Source of the DNA: Sediminicola luteus | GTDB lineage: Bacteria > Bacteroidota > Bacteroidia > Flavobacteriales > Flavobacteriaceae | Assembly (NCBI RefSeq): GCF_002514735.1 | Contig: NZ_NBWU01000001.1 | Location: 124,001 to 188,000, forward strand | Reading direction: 5' to 3' | Length of the DNA: 64,000 nt | Shown: positions 51,732-60,600 of the stretch, piece by piece | Layout: each line of letters starts with the position of its first letter | Numbering within the stretch: the stretch's first letter is position 1 | Notes under the pieces: generated by a model | Told to the model about the DNA's origin: nothing | Databases searched by the model: none | Seen by the model: only the letters and a program-made list of their open reading frames with translations | Translations under genes and position numbers: made by a program

Positions 51732-52181
51732 ATGCTACAATCCCTATACCCTAAAGTCGAAGGATTACTCACAACCAAAGGCACCCCAGAAGAAAAGATG
51801 CAGGCCATTTGCGATTTACTCCAAAAAGAAGTCACCTATTACGATTGGGTCGGATTTTATTTCAAAAACGGCAACAAAAGGGAGCTAAAACTTGGCCCAT
51901 ATGCCGGCGAACCTACCGATCATACCCTAATCCCATTTGGCAAGGGTATTTGTGGCCAAGTAGCCGAGAGTAACCAAAACTTCGTGGTACCCGACGTACA
52001 GGCCCAAGACAATTATATAGCCTGTAGCATTAACGTAAAGTCGGAAATCGTAATCCCATTGTTCAAGAATGGGGAAAATATCGGGCAAATCGATATAGAT
52101 TCCAATACCCCGGACCCCTTTACCGAAGCCGATGAACGTTTCTTGGAATTCGTAAACGAAAAAGTTTCGCAGATCCTTTAA
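51732..52181 (+). CDS. GAF domain protein, free methionine-(R)-sulfoxide reductase-like
   Basis: A 149-residue single GAF domain. It has the fRMsr (YebR) landmarks: YDWVGFYF, GPYAGEPTDHTLIPFGKGICG and VVPDVQAQDNYIACSINVKS, with cysteines in GKGICG and NYIACS. The catalytic and resolving Cys of fRMsr lie in those two motifs; a third Cys elsewhere is not obvious, so the redox mechanism may be shortened. Then SEIVIPLFKNGENIGQIDID. It would reduce free methionine sulfoxide in the cytosol. ATG 51732 was chosen; the frame is open to 51642 but that part covers the promoter. Confidence 0.82.
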   Translation: MLQSLYPKVEGLLTTKGTPEEKMQAICDLLQKEVTYYDWVGFYFKNGNKRELKLGPYAGEPTDHTLIPFGKGICGQVAESNQNFVVPDVQAQDNYIACSINVKSEIVIPLFKNGENIGQIDIDSNTPDPFTEADERFLEFVNEKVSQIL

Positions 52182-52232
52182 AACTTTTGGTTTTTGTTGA
52201 TAAACTACCCACACAAGGCCCGGTAAAAGCCC

Positions 52233-52240
52233 TACTTTTG
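52233..52240 (+). promoter_or_regulatory. -7 promoter element TACTTTTG for purH
   Basis: A perfect TAnnTTTG box 31 nt before the purH ATG. Confidence 0.5.
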
Positions 52241-52271
52241 TGGTTTCTCATTTTCAAAAACCACCGTTACA

Positions 52272-53804
52272 ATGGACACTACAAAAAGGGCCCAATCCGC
52301 CTTGATTTCGGTCTTTCATAAAGAAGGACTGGCACCTATAGTTAAAAAGTTACACGAGCTTGGGGTAACCCTCTACTCTACCGGGGGCACCGAAAAATTC
52401 ATTGCAGAACAAGGTATACCCGTAGTGGCCGTAGAAGATGTAACCTCTTACCCCTCTATTTTGGGAGGTAGGGTAAAAACACTACACCCAAAAATCTTTG
52501 GAGGTATCTTGAATCGGGCCGACCACGAAGGAGATCAAGCCCAACTGGCCGAATTCGACATACCACAATTGGATATCGTAATCGTAGACCTGTATCCGTT
52601 CGAAAAAACGGTGGCCAGCGGTGCTTCTGAACAAGACATCATCGAAAAAATCGATATCGGAGGTATTTCATTAATCCGTGCCGCTGCCAAAAATTTCAAA
52701 GACACCCTTTGTGTTTCCTCCATGGAAGAATATGGCGAGCTTTTGGAGATTTTGGAAGCAGCTAATGGCAATACCACACTTGAAGAACGCCAACGTTTTG
52801 CCTCTCGTGCCTTTCAAACCTCATCGCATTACGACACGGCCATTTTCAATTACTTTAACCGCAACGGCCAACAAGCCGCCTTAAAACTGAGCGAACCGAA
52901 CGGAAAAGTATTACGCTATGGTGAAAACCCGCATCAAGAAGGACGCTTTTTTGGTGATTTCGATGCCATGTTCGAAAAGTTACATGGTAAAGAACTCTCG
53001 TACAACAACCTTTTGGATGTAGATGCAGCGGTTAACCTGATCAATGAATTCAAAGGAGACAAACCCACCTTTGCCATATTAAAGCATAACAATGCCTGTG
53101 GCTTGGCCAGTAGGGACACCATAAAGCAAGCCTATGTAGATGCCTTGGCCGGCGATCCGGTTTCGGCCTTTGGCGGCATACTGATCGCCAATACCGAAAT
53201 AGATGCCGAAACGGCCGATGAGATTCACCAGTTATTCTGCGAAGTGGTTATCGCCCCATCGTTTAGCGATGCCGCCTTGGATATTCTAAAAGGTAAAAAG
53301 AACCGTATTCTTTTAATCCAAAAAGAAATCGAACTCCCTAACGCACAAGTGCGCTCTTGTTTAAATGGGTATTTGGTACAAGATCGCGATGCCAAGACCG
53401 ATAGCCAGGAAGATTTAAACTGTGTTACCGAACAATCCCTTACCCAAGAACAAATCGACGATTTGTTGTTCGCGGCCAAAATTTGCAAACACACCAAGAG
53501 TAATACCATTGTTCTGGCCAAGGGGCAACAATTGTGTGCCAGTGGCACGGGGCAAACCTCTAGGGTAGATGCCCTAAACCAAGCCATACACAAGGCAGGA
53601 TCGTTCAAATTCGACCTCAACGGGGCCGTTATGGCCAGCGACGCCTTTTTTCCGTTCCCTGACTGTGTAGAGATTGCCGACAAGGCCGGTATCAATGCCG
53701 TAATACAACCCGGCGGATCTATAAAAGATCAATTGAGTATCGACTACTGTAATGCCAACGGTATGGCCATGGCTATGACCGGCACACGCCACTTTAAGCA
53801 TTAA
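52272..53804 (+). CDS. purH: Bifunctional AICAR formyltransferase / IMP cyclohydrolase PurH
   Basis: A 510-residue enzyme catalysing the last two steps of IMP synthesis. The N-terminal IMP cyclohydrolase (MGS-like) has SALISVFHKEGL, LYSTGGTEKFI and GGRVKTLHPKIFGGIL. The AICAR transformylase begins around residue 200 (LRYGENPHQEGRFFG) and contains the Lys-His catalytic pair in LKHNNACGLAS, DPVSAFGGIL and the final GTRHFKH. Length is typical. Monocistronic with a terminator. Confidence 0.96.
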   Translation: MDTTKRAQSALISVFHKEGLAPIVKKLHELGVTLYSTGGTEKFIAEQGIPVVAVEDVTSYPSILGGRVKTLHPKIFGGILNRADHEGDQAQLAEFDIPQLDIVIVDLYPFEKTVASGASEQDIIEKIDIGGISLIRAAAKNFKDTLCVSSMEEYGELLEILEAANGNTTLEERQRFASRAFQTSSHYDTAIFNYFNRNGQQAALKLSEPNGKVLRYGENPHQEGRFFGDFDAMFEKLHGKELSYNNLLDVDAAVNLINEFKGDKPTFAILKHNNACGLASRDTIKQAYVDALAGDPVSAFGGILIANTEIDAETADEIHQLFCEVVIAPSFSDAALDILKGKKNRILLIQKEIELPNAQVRSCLNGYLVQDRDAKTDSQEDLNCVTEQSLTQEQIDDLLFAAKICKHTKSNTIVLAKGQQLCASGTGQTSRVDALNQAIHKAGSFKFDLNGAVMASDAFFPFPDCVEIADKAGINAVIQPGGSIKDQLSIDYCNANGMAMAMTGTRHFKH

Positions 53805-53824
53805 TCGAATTGTTAATTTCGACC

Positions 53825-53856
53825 AAGGGCCTTCCGTTTCGGAGGGCCTTATTTTT
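53825..53856 (+). terminator. Rho-independent terminator of purH
   Basis: AAGGGCCTTCCG pairs with CGGAGGGCCTT around a TTT loop with one bulged G, followed by ATTTTTT. It starts 21 nt after the purH stop. Confidence 0.85.
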
Positions 53857-53913
53857 TAGGTAGCAATCGACGAACTACATACATTTTTTTTCGAAATAGC
53901 GCGCAGCTTTTGT

Positions 53914-53921
53914 TAATTTTG
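53914..53921 (+). promoter_or_regulatory. -7 promoter element TAATTTTG for the mre operon
   Basis: A perfect TAnnTTTG box 39 nt upstream of the mreB ATG. No TTG with usual spacing. Confidence 0.5.
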
Positions 53922-53959
53922 CCGTAAACCTTTACTTTTAGAGCTAAACCTAATTTTGC

Positions 53960-54988
53960 ATGGGATTTTTTGACTTCCTCACTGAAGAAATTGCCATTGA
54001 CCTCGGCACCGCTAACACCCTGATCATACACCAAGACAAAGTCGTTGTAGATAGCCCATCTATTGTGGCCCGAGATCGTATTTCGGGCAAAATAATCGCC
54101 GTGGGTAAAGAGGCGAATATGATGCAGGGCAAGACCCATGAAAACATAAAGACCATTCGTCCGTTGAAAGATGGGGTTATCGCCGATTTCGACGCCTCCG
54201 AAAAGATGATCAATATGTTCATCAAGGGAATTCCGGCCTTAAAAAAGAAATGGTTCCCACCAGCCCTTCGTATGGTTATCTGTATTCCTTCGGGTATTAC
54301 CGAGGTAGAGATGCGTGCGGTAAAAGAATCGGCAGAAAGGGTAAACGGAAAAGAGGTATACTTGATTCACGAACCCATGGCTGCGGCCATTGGTATCGGT
54401 CTCGATATTATGCAACCCAAAGGCAATATGATCGTTGATATAGGTGGGGGTACTACCGAGATTGCGGTTATTGCGCTTGGAGGTATCGTTTGTGATAAAT
54501 CGGTAAAGATCGCGGGTGATGTATTCACCAACGATATCATCTATTATATGCGTACACAGCACAACCTCTATGTAGGAGAAAGCACGGCTGAGAACATTAA
54601 GATAAAAATCGGCTCGGCTACCGACGATCTGCAAGACCCACCAGAGGATATGAGCGTACAAGGCAGGGACCTACTGACAGGGAAACCCAAACAGGTAGAC
54701 ATTTCGTACCGAGAGATCGCCAAGGCCTTGGATAAATCTATTTTAAGGGTTGAAGATGCCGTTATGGAAACCCTTTCGCAAACCCCACCAGAACTGGCCG
54801 CCGATATTTATAATACCGGTATTTATTTGGCCGGTGGCGGATCTATGCTACGCGGATTGGACCGTAGGTTATCCCAAAAGACCGATTTGCCCGTATATAT
54901 TGCCGAGGATCCGTTACGAGCTGTAGTACGAGGTACCGGAATCTCTTTGAAAAACCTTGAAAAATATAAGAGTATCTTAATCAAATAA
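53960..54988 (+). CDS. mreB: Rod shape-determining protein MreB
   Basis: A 342-residue actin-like protein that forms filaments under the inner membrane and guides cell-wall synthesis. Phosphate-1 motif IAIDLGTANTLI, connect-1 VIYLIHEPMAAAIGI (here KEVYLIHEPMAAAIGI), phosphate-2 MIVDIGGGTTEIAVI, and adenosine motif IYLAGGGSMLRGLDR are all present. It is the first gene of mreBCD-mrdA-rodA. Confidence 0.97.
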   Translation: MGFFDFLTEEIAIDLGTANTLIIHQDKVVVDSPSIVARDRISGKIIAVGKEANMMQGKTHENIKTIRPLKDGVIADFDASEKMINMFIKGIPALKKKWFPPALRMVICIPSGITEVEMRAVKESAERVNGKEVYLIHEPMAAAIGIGLDIMQPKGNMIVDIGGGTTEIAVIALGGIVCDKSVKIAGDVFTNDIIYYMRTQHNLYVGESTAENIKIKIGSATDDLQDPPEDMSVQGRDLLTGKPKQVDISYREIAKALDKSILRVEDAVMETLSQTPPELAADIYNTGIYLAGGGSMLRGLDRRLSQKTDLPVYIAEDPLRAVVRGTGISLKNLEKYKSILIK

Positions 54989-55000
54989 GGCTATTCCCGT

Positions 55001-55016
55001 GATACCCGCGGGTATC
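55001..55016. repeat. Perfect 16-bp palindrome between mreB and mreC
   Basis: GATACCCGCGGGTATC is a perfect palindrome; flanking GT/GC extends it by one G-U and one G-C pair. It lies 12 nt after the mreB stop and 16 nt before the mreC ATG, with no U tract, so it is not a terminator. As RNA it would be a tight hairpin, or as DNA a dyad binding site. Confidence 0.75.
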
Positions 55017-55032
55017 GCAACTAACAGAGGGC

Positions 55033-55851
55033 ATGCAACAGATCATTAATTTTCTTTTACGGAATAAAAACTCGCTGCTCTATGCCTTTTTGTTTTTTAT
55101 TGCCTTGGTGTTCACCATCAATTCCCGAACCTTTCATCAAAGCAAATTCTTTAATTCGGCGAATTGGGTCAGCGGTAATCTGTATACTTTTTCGAGCAAC
55201 ATCAGTGGTTATTTCGGATTAAAAGAAGACAATCTTGAACTGGTGGCCGAAAATGAAAGGTTGCGCCGGCTGCTCTTTAATAGAGAAATGACCGATACTG
55301 TAACCCTAGACTCGAGCCTTAACCGTTACGATGTTGTAAGTGGCCGTGTCATTAAAAACAGTTTCTCTGGCCCTCGTAATTATATTACGATCAACAAAGG
55401 AAGCAACGATGGGCTAACCCAAGATATGGGCGTGATTAGCCCGAATGGTATTCTGGGCATTGTAGAGAATACCTCAGCCAACTTTGCCACTGTTCAAAGT
55501 ATTCTAAATACCAAGTCGAACATTAACGCCAAATTAAAAGGCACCGATTATTTTGGCTCGCTCACCTGGAACACCCAAGATTATAATACGGTACAATTGG
55601 TAGACATACCCCGTTTGGCTCCCATTGCCGTGGGCGATACGATCGTAACCGGATCTATGTCGAACATTTTTCCGGAGCATATTCCCATTGGAACCATAAC
55701 CGCCTTTGAACTTACCGCTTCCGAAAGTTTTTACGAAATCGAGGTACGATTATTCAACGATATGGGTAACCTAAGACAGGTGTACATTATCAAAGACCGC
55801 CTTAAATCCGAAATCGAAGAACTCCAATCCAAAACCGAAAATGCGCAATAA
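55033..55851 (+). CDS. mreC: Rod shape-determining protein MreC
   Basis: A 272-residue protein with one N-terminal TM helix (residues about 13-26), a coiled coil at about 60-90 (NLELVAENERLRRLLF), and the periplasmic beta domains with NYITINKGSNDGLTQDMGV, GILGIVENTSANFATVQSIL and GDTIVTGSMSNIFPEHIPIG. It joins MreB to PBP2 in the elongation complex. mreD overlaps its end by 11 nt. Confidence 0.95.
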   Translation: MQQIINFLLRNKNSLLYAFLFFIALVFTINSRTFHQSKFFNSANWVSGNLYTFSSNISGYFGLKEDNLELVAENERLRRLLFNREMTDTVTLDSSLNRYDVVSGRVIKNSFSGPRNYITINKGSNDGLTQDMGVISPNGILGIVENTSANFATVQSILNTKSNINAKLKGTDYFGSLTWNTQDYNTVQLVDIPRLAPIAVGDTIVTGSMSNIFPEHIPIGTITAFELTASESFYEIEVRLFNDMGNLRQVYIIKDRLKSEIEELQSKTENAQ

Positions 55852-56350
55852 CGAACAGCTACAGATCATAGTCCGTTTTTTGGCGCTGTTGTTCGCACAG
55901 TTCCTCATTTTCAACCGCATGGATTTTATGGGATTCATCAATCCTATGGTCTATCTGTTGTTCTTGTATTGGTTTCCGATAAAAGAACGGCCGGCCGCTT
56001 TGTTATTATGGAGTTTCGGACTCGGACTTTTGATCGATCTGTTCTCCGATACCATGGCTATACATACCGCTGCGATATTGACGGCCGCTTTTTTTCGGCC
56101 GGCCATTATGCGTTTCTGTTTTGGGGTCAATTACGAATTCCAGAGTTTTAAACTCAGTCAAACCACCAAGGCCCAGAAAATAACCTATCTGGGCTTATTG
56201 ATCGTGGTACACCATATTGTTTTCTTTGCCTTGGAAGCTTTTGGATGGTCGCATTTCTTTTCAATAAGTAAAAAAGTCTTGGCCACGGCTTTGGCTACCT
56301 TAGTCATTTGCTTATTGCTGATATCGCTTTTGGGTCGTGATAAATCGTAA
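55841..56350 (+). CDS. mreD: Rod shape-determining protein MreD
   Basis: A 169-residue integral membrane protein with about five helices (LQIIVRFLALLFAQFLIF, MVYLLFLYWFPI, LLWSFGLGLLIDLFS, and two more near 110-165). The IDLFSDTMAIHTAA block is typical. Its start lies inside the mreC 3' end, so translation is coupled. mrdA follows after 12 nt. Confidence 0.92.
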   Translation: MRNNEQLQIIVRFLALLFAQFLIFNRMDFMGFINPMVYLLFLYWFPIKERPAALLLWSFGLGLLIDLFSDTMAIHTAAILTAAFFRPAIMRFCFGVNYEFQSFKLSQTTKAQKITYLGLLIVVHHIVFFALEAFGWSHFFSISKKVLATALATLVICLLLISLLGRDKS

Positions 56351-56362
56351 CTTTGGGTAGGC

Positions 56363-58228
56363 ATGAAGAAGATTTTACTTTCCTCGATTATCGTACTGGT
56401 GGGTTTCGTATTCATTGGCAGGCTGTCGTATCTGCAACTTATCCGCTTTTCACCAGAGGTATTGGATGATACGGCGGTAAAGAAGATTTTCGACTATCCG
56501 GAACGAGGTTATATCTATGACCGAAACGGTGCCCTTTTGGTGGCCAACCAACCGGCATACGATGTTATGGTCATACCCCGGGAAGTAAAACCCTTGGACA
56601 CCTTGGAGTTTTGCAAATTACTCGATATTGATAAAGCTACTTTTGTAAAGACCATGCAAAAAGCTCGGAGGTACTCACCACGTTTGCCCTCGGTATTGGT
56701 ACCTCAATTATCGCGGGAAGATTATGCCACCTTGCAGGAGAAAATGCGTAAATACGATGGCTTCTATATTCAGAAGCGATCCTTACGGCTATACGATACG
56801 CCATCGGCGGCCCATGTTTTGGGTTATATCTCAGAGGTGAATAATGCCGACCTAAAACGAAACCGTTTTTATGTGGCCGGGGAATTGATTGGTAAGACGG
56901 GGGTAGAAAAATCGTATGAAGATGTATTGCGTGGCCGAAAAGGGGTAAAACACATCCAAAAGGACCGTTTTAACCGTGACATTGGCCCTTTTAAAGACGG
57001 AAGCTATGATACCCTACCGGAACACGGAAAATCGATAAGGATCACGCTCGACAAGGAGCTTCAAGAATATGGCGAACGTTTAATGGTAGGCAAACGTGGT
57101 GGTATCGTAGCCCTGGAACCCAGTTCTGGTGAAATACTCACCTTAATTTCCGGTCCTACCTACGACCCAGCCCTTTTGGTTGGCCGTCTAAAATCGCCCA
57201 ATTACACCAAATTACACAACGATTCCATTTCCCGACCAACCTATAACCGTGCCTTATTGTCGGAACAACCTCCCGGCTCACCCTTTAAATCATTGAATGC
57301 CCTGGTAGCCTTGCAAGAAGGGGTAATGACACCAGACACCCGATTTACCTGTTATAACGGGTTCTATGTGGGCAAGACCAAAAGAGGATGCCATTGTGGT
57401 GGTGGACGTAGAGACATGGTTTCTGGTATCGAACAATCTTGCAATGCTTATTTTGCGGGTACGTTTCGAAAAATCTACGATAAATTCCCCACCACCGATG
57501 CCGGACAAGAGGCCTGGGAAAAACATATCAAAAGTTTTGGACTAGGTAATTACCTGGGCTACGATCTACCCACAGGACGCCCCGGTCATATTCCAGGCTC
57601 CAAATTTTACGACCGCTGGTATGGCGATGGACGTTGGGCCTCTTCGACGATTATCTCCAACTCCATTGGGCAGGGCGAAGTTTTGGCCACCCCGATCCAA
57701 TTGGCCAATATTACCGCCGCCATTGCCAACAGGGGCTTTTTCCATACGCCACATATCATTAAACAAATCGACGGAAAAGATATTGACATTCCCGATTATA
57801 CGATTCCGAAATACACCACCATAGATCGCGAGCATTTTGGACCAGTTGTCGAAGGCATGGCCAATGTATATCGTAGGGGTACGGCCAAGTGGATACAAAT
57901 ACCCGGCATAGATATCGCAGGTAAGACGGGTACCGCAGAAAACTTTACCCGTATCGATGGGGTTAAGACCCAGTTGACCGACCATTCCGTTTTCGTAGCT
58001 TTTGCACCGGTAGAAAACCCTAAAATCGCTTTGGCGGTTTATATTGAAAATGGATATTATGGAGCCCGTTATGCCGGGCACATTGCATCGCTACTTATAG
58101 AAAAATACATAAAAGGTGAGGTAAGCCGAAAAGATTTGGAGAAGAAGATGCTTACCAAGACACTTGAGCACGAATACGCCAAACCTTTTAGTGGCCAACC
58201 CTTTGAAATAAATGAATATGTCTGGTAG
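56363..58228 (+). CDS. mrdA: Penicillin-binding protein 2 (peptidoglycan transpeptidase)
   Basis: A 621-residue class B PBP for lateral wall elongation. N-terminal TM helix at residues about 5-25, the dimerisation domain with YIYDRNGALLVANQPAYDV and GKTGVEKSYEDVLRG, then the transpeptidase domain with SPFK (SxxK, near residue 307), SCN (SxN, near 358) and KTGTAEN (near 520). Length is normal. rodA starts 17 nt inside its 3' end, so PBP2 and RodA are co-translated, as expected for a synthase pair. Confidence 0.96.
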   Translation: MKKILLSSIIVLVGFVFIGRLSYLQLIRFSPEVLDDTAVKKIFDYPERGYIYDRNGALLVANQPAYDVMVIPREVKPLDTLEFCKLLDIDKATFVKTMQKARRYSPRLPSVLVPQLSREDYATLQEKMRKYDGFYIQKRSLRLYDTPSAAHVLGYISEVNNADLKRNRFYVAGELIGKTGVEKSYEDVLRGRKGVKHIQKDRFNRDIGPFKDGSYDTLPEHGKSIRITLDKELQEYGERLMVGKRGGIVALEPSSGEILTLISGPTYDPALLVGRLKSPNYTKLHNDSISRPTYNRALLSEQPPGSPFKSLNALVALQEGVMTPDTRFTCYNGFYVGKTKRGCHCGGGRRDMVSGIEQSCNAYFAGTFRKIYDKFPTTDAGQEAWEKHIKSFGLGNYLGYDLPTGRPGHIPGSKFYDRWYGDGRWASSTIISNSIGQGEVLATPIQLANITAAIANRGFFHTPHIIKQIDGKDIDIPDYTIPKYTTIDREHFGPVVEGMANVYRRGTAKWIQIPGIDIAGKTGTAENFTRIDGVKTQLTDHSVFVAFAPVENPKIALAVYIENGYYGARYAGHIASLLIEKYIKGEVSRKDLEKKMLTKTLEHEYAKPFSGQPFEINEYVW

Positions 58229-59498
58229 CGGATCAGCCAAAAGAATCGATTGGCTTTCGGTATTGATATTTTTGGCCTTAGTCGCCATTGGTTGGATAAA
58301 CATATATTCCAGCACCTTTCAAAACACCGAGGTTTCTTTGGTAGATTTCGGTAGCTTTCATGGTAAGCAACTTTTCTTTATCGGGGCCAGTATTGGTTTG
58401 ATCATACTGGTATTGGCCCTAGAGGCCCGTTTGTATGAACGTTTTTCCAGTTTAGCTTATTTAGGCTCCTTGGTTTTATTGATCGGCCTATTTATTTTTG
58501 GTAAAACCATTGCCGGGGCCACCTCTTGGTACAATCTAGGCTTTTTTAACCTGCAACCCTCCGAAATCGCCAAAGCGGCCACAGCCTTGGCCTTGGCCAA
58601 ATACCTCAGTGACATACAGACCGATATTCGGAACCCAAGGCACCAACTCTATGCCTTCTTGATCATACTGATTCCGGCCTTTTTGATCATACCCCAACCC
58701 GACCCTGGTAGTGCCTTGGTGTATTTTTCATTAATATTCGTGCTATTCCGTGAAGGCCTTTCCCCCATATATCTTTTGGTAGGTTTTTGCGGTATTCTAG
58801 TCTTCGCCGCTACACTTATGTTCGGCACCATTTGGATCGCCATAGCACTGGGACTCATCATTGCATTGATCTACCTATTAAAACGGAAGAATCAAAAAAT
58901 ACCGATTCTTTACGTCATTGGTATTTTCGTAGTAACCGTATTATTCTCTTTATCGGTTGATTTTGTGTTCAATAACGTATTCGAACAACGCCACCGTGAT
59001 CGTTTTAGCTTGTGGCTTCGCCTGGAAAAAGACCCGGCAAAACTTGAAAAAATCCGAAAGACCATAGGCTACAATACCTATCAGTCCGAAAAGGCCATAG
59101 AATCGGGAGGTTTTACCGGGAAAGGATTTCTCGAAGGCACCCGTACCAAGGGTGATTTTGTGCCCGAACAACATTCTGATTACATCTTTAGTACCATTGG
59201 TGAGGAATGGGGCTTTATGGGTACCGCCCTAGTGGTAATTCTCTATTCGCTATTATTATTGCGATTGGTCTTTTTGGCCGAACGCCAGAAAAACGATTTT
59301 AGTCGTATGTATGGCTATGGGGTGGTATCAATCTTGTTCATCCACTACTTGATCAATATCGGCATGGTAATCGGATTGTTGCCAACCATTGGTATCCCCC
59401 TACCCTTTATCAGTTACGGAGGTTCCGGTTTATTGGGTTTTACGCTGTTGTTGTTCATTTTCTTAAAACTGGACAGTAACCGAATGAACGAATGGTAA
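58212..59498 (+). CDS. rodA: Rod shape-determining protein RodA (SEDS peptidoglycan glycosyltransferase)
   Basis: A 428-residue SEDS-family membrane protein with about ten TM helices. Conserved pieces are TSWYNLGFFNLQPSEIAKAA, FLIIPQPDPGSALVYFSLIF (Asp-Pro-Gly-Ser), FVPEQHSDYIFSTIGEEWGF and GIPLPFISYGGSGLLGF. The large loop between TM helices 7 and 8 (DRFSLWLRLEKDPAKLEKIR...) is longer than in E. coli. ATG 58212 or 58218 may be the start. It is the last gene of the operon. Confidence 0.96.
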   Translation: MNMSGSGSAKRIDWLSVLIFLALVAIGWINIYSSTFQNTEVSLVDFGSFHGKQLFFIGASIGLIILVLALEARLYERFSSLAYLGSLVLLIGLFIFGKTIAGATSWYNLGFFNLQPSEIAKAATALALAKYLSDIQTDIRNPRHQLYAFLIILIPAFLIIPQPDPGSALVYFSLIFVLFREGLSPIYLLVGFCGILVFAATLMFGTIWIAIALGLIIALIYLLKRKNQKIPILYVIGIFVVTVLFSLSVDFVFNNVFEQRHRDRFSLWLRLEKDPAKLEKIRKTIGYNTYQSEKAIESGGFTGKGFLEGTRTKGDFVPEQHSDYIFSTIGEEWGFMGTALVVILYSLLLLRLVFLAERQKNDFSRMYGYGVVSILFIHYLINIGMVIGLLPTIGIPLPFISYGGSGLLGFTLLLFIFLKLDSNRMNEW

Positions 59499-59611
59499 GG
59501 ATTAACTTCACTATCCGGTAGTTGACGGTTTCAATCGAAAAGGGAATAACATAACGAAAAATAATTACTGAGATACGTCTTTTCTCTTTTTCTGCTCCTA
59601 TTTATGGGGAA

Positions 59612-60415
59612 TCATAGCTTTTTCCAAGTTTTTCTTTCTACCTGCGACTCCAAACGGTTCTCGAGATCGTTATCCATTGCGGCAAAAAAATCGATTCCCG
59701 TCAGTTCTTCCAAACGATCTACAGATACCGCAAAAGCAGCCAGTGGTTTTTCCGAAGGCCTATTGGGCATTAAAAACGCTATCGTTTTGGTTTGCTTATC
59801 CGTTCCGCGCACCACAATTTTATAAAAATGCTGTGGTACGGAAACATCTTCATCACCAACGCTTTTTAAACCTGGTTTAAGAACGCCACCCGTTATCACG
59901 GTAACTTCACCATATGCCTTGGCCCAATACCGTACTTTCTGCTCCAAACGGTTCCAAACCCCTGCATTGAACTCCCTGTTTTGCGGACTAACGTTACTGG
60001 TATAAAAGGTTTCGTTATAGGCCTCAAGGGAAAAACGGCGATCGCCTGCCGGACACAAATGCCCTCTATCATAACCCGAACCTTTATAATTACGCCAATC
60101 GGCCGATTTGGTCTTCACCTTGGGGTCTTCAATAAAATACGGCCGTTTACGATCATCGTAGGTCAGATGCTTCTTTTTTAGGGTATAGGCCACCCAATTG
60201 GCCTGCTCATGGGCCTCGTTATACGACAACCAATAGTGTTTATGCCCCACCAGTTGCCCTTTTGGGGTAACTGGTAGGTAATCTTTGTGAATTTCCGTAC
60301 CTGGCTCACTGGAATGGTGCGGCACATAGGTTTCGGTAAGCCAAACGTTTTCGACCAACCAAAACAACACAGCTATGCTTAAACCGGTCAAGGCATATAT
60401 ATACTTGCGATTCAT
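59612..60415 (-). CDS. DNA/RNA non-specific endonuclease (NUC1 family)
   Basis: A 267-residue protein with an N-terminal membrane or signal segment (YIYALTGLSIAVLFWLVENV). The beta-beta-alpha metal nuclease motif is YDRGHLCPAGDRR (catalytic His in DRGH), followed by ETFYTSNVSPQNREFNAGVW, with Asn and Glu metal-site residues. It degrades DNA and RNA without sequence preference. Likely periplasmic or surface-anchored and nutritional. ATG 60415 was chosen; a TTG at 60421 adds two residues. Convergent with rodA. Confidence 0.92.
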   Translation of the reverse strand: MNRKYIYALTGLSIAVLFWLVENVWLTETYVPHHSSEPGTEIHKDYLPVTPKGQLVGHKHYWLSYNEAHEQANWVAYTLKKKHLTYDDRKRPYFIEDPKVKTKSADWRNYKGSGYDRGHLCPAGDRRFSLEAYNETFYTSNVSPQNREFNAGVWNRLEQKVRYWAKAYGEVTVITGGVLKPGLKSVGDEDVSVPQHFYKIVVRGTDKQTKTIAFLMPNRPSEKPLAAFAVSVDRLEELTGIDFFAAMDNDLENRLESQVERKTWKKL

Positions 60416-60600
60416 AGTCAAACTTCACAAATTCATCAATTTAACCCTTTTCCTATACTCCCAACAATAAAATCAGAAAATACGGAGCCATTAAAGCGCA
60501 GGTTTCTGACATCAAAAATATGTTTGTTTGTTATTTATCCTAGCATTTACACTCTTTTCACCTTATTTAGAAAGATTATCAAGAATTATACTTATTTTCA

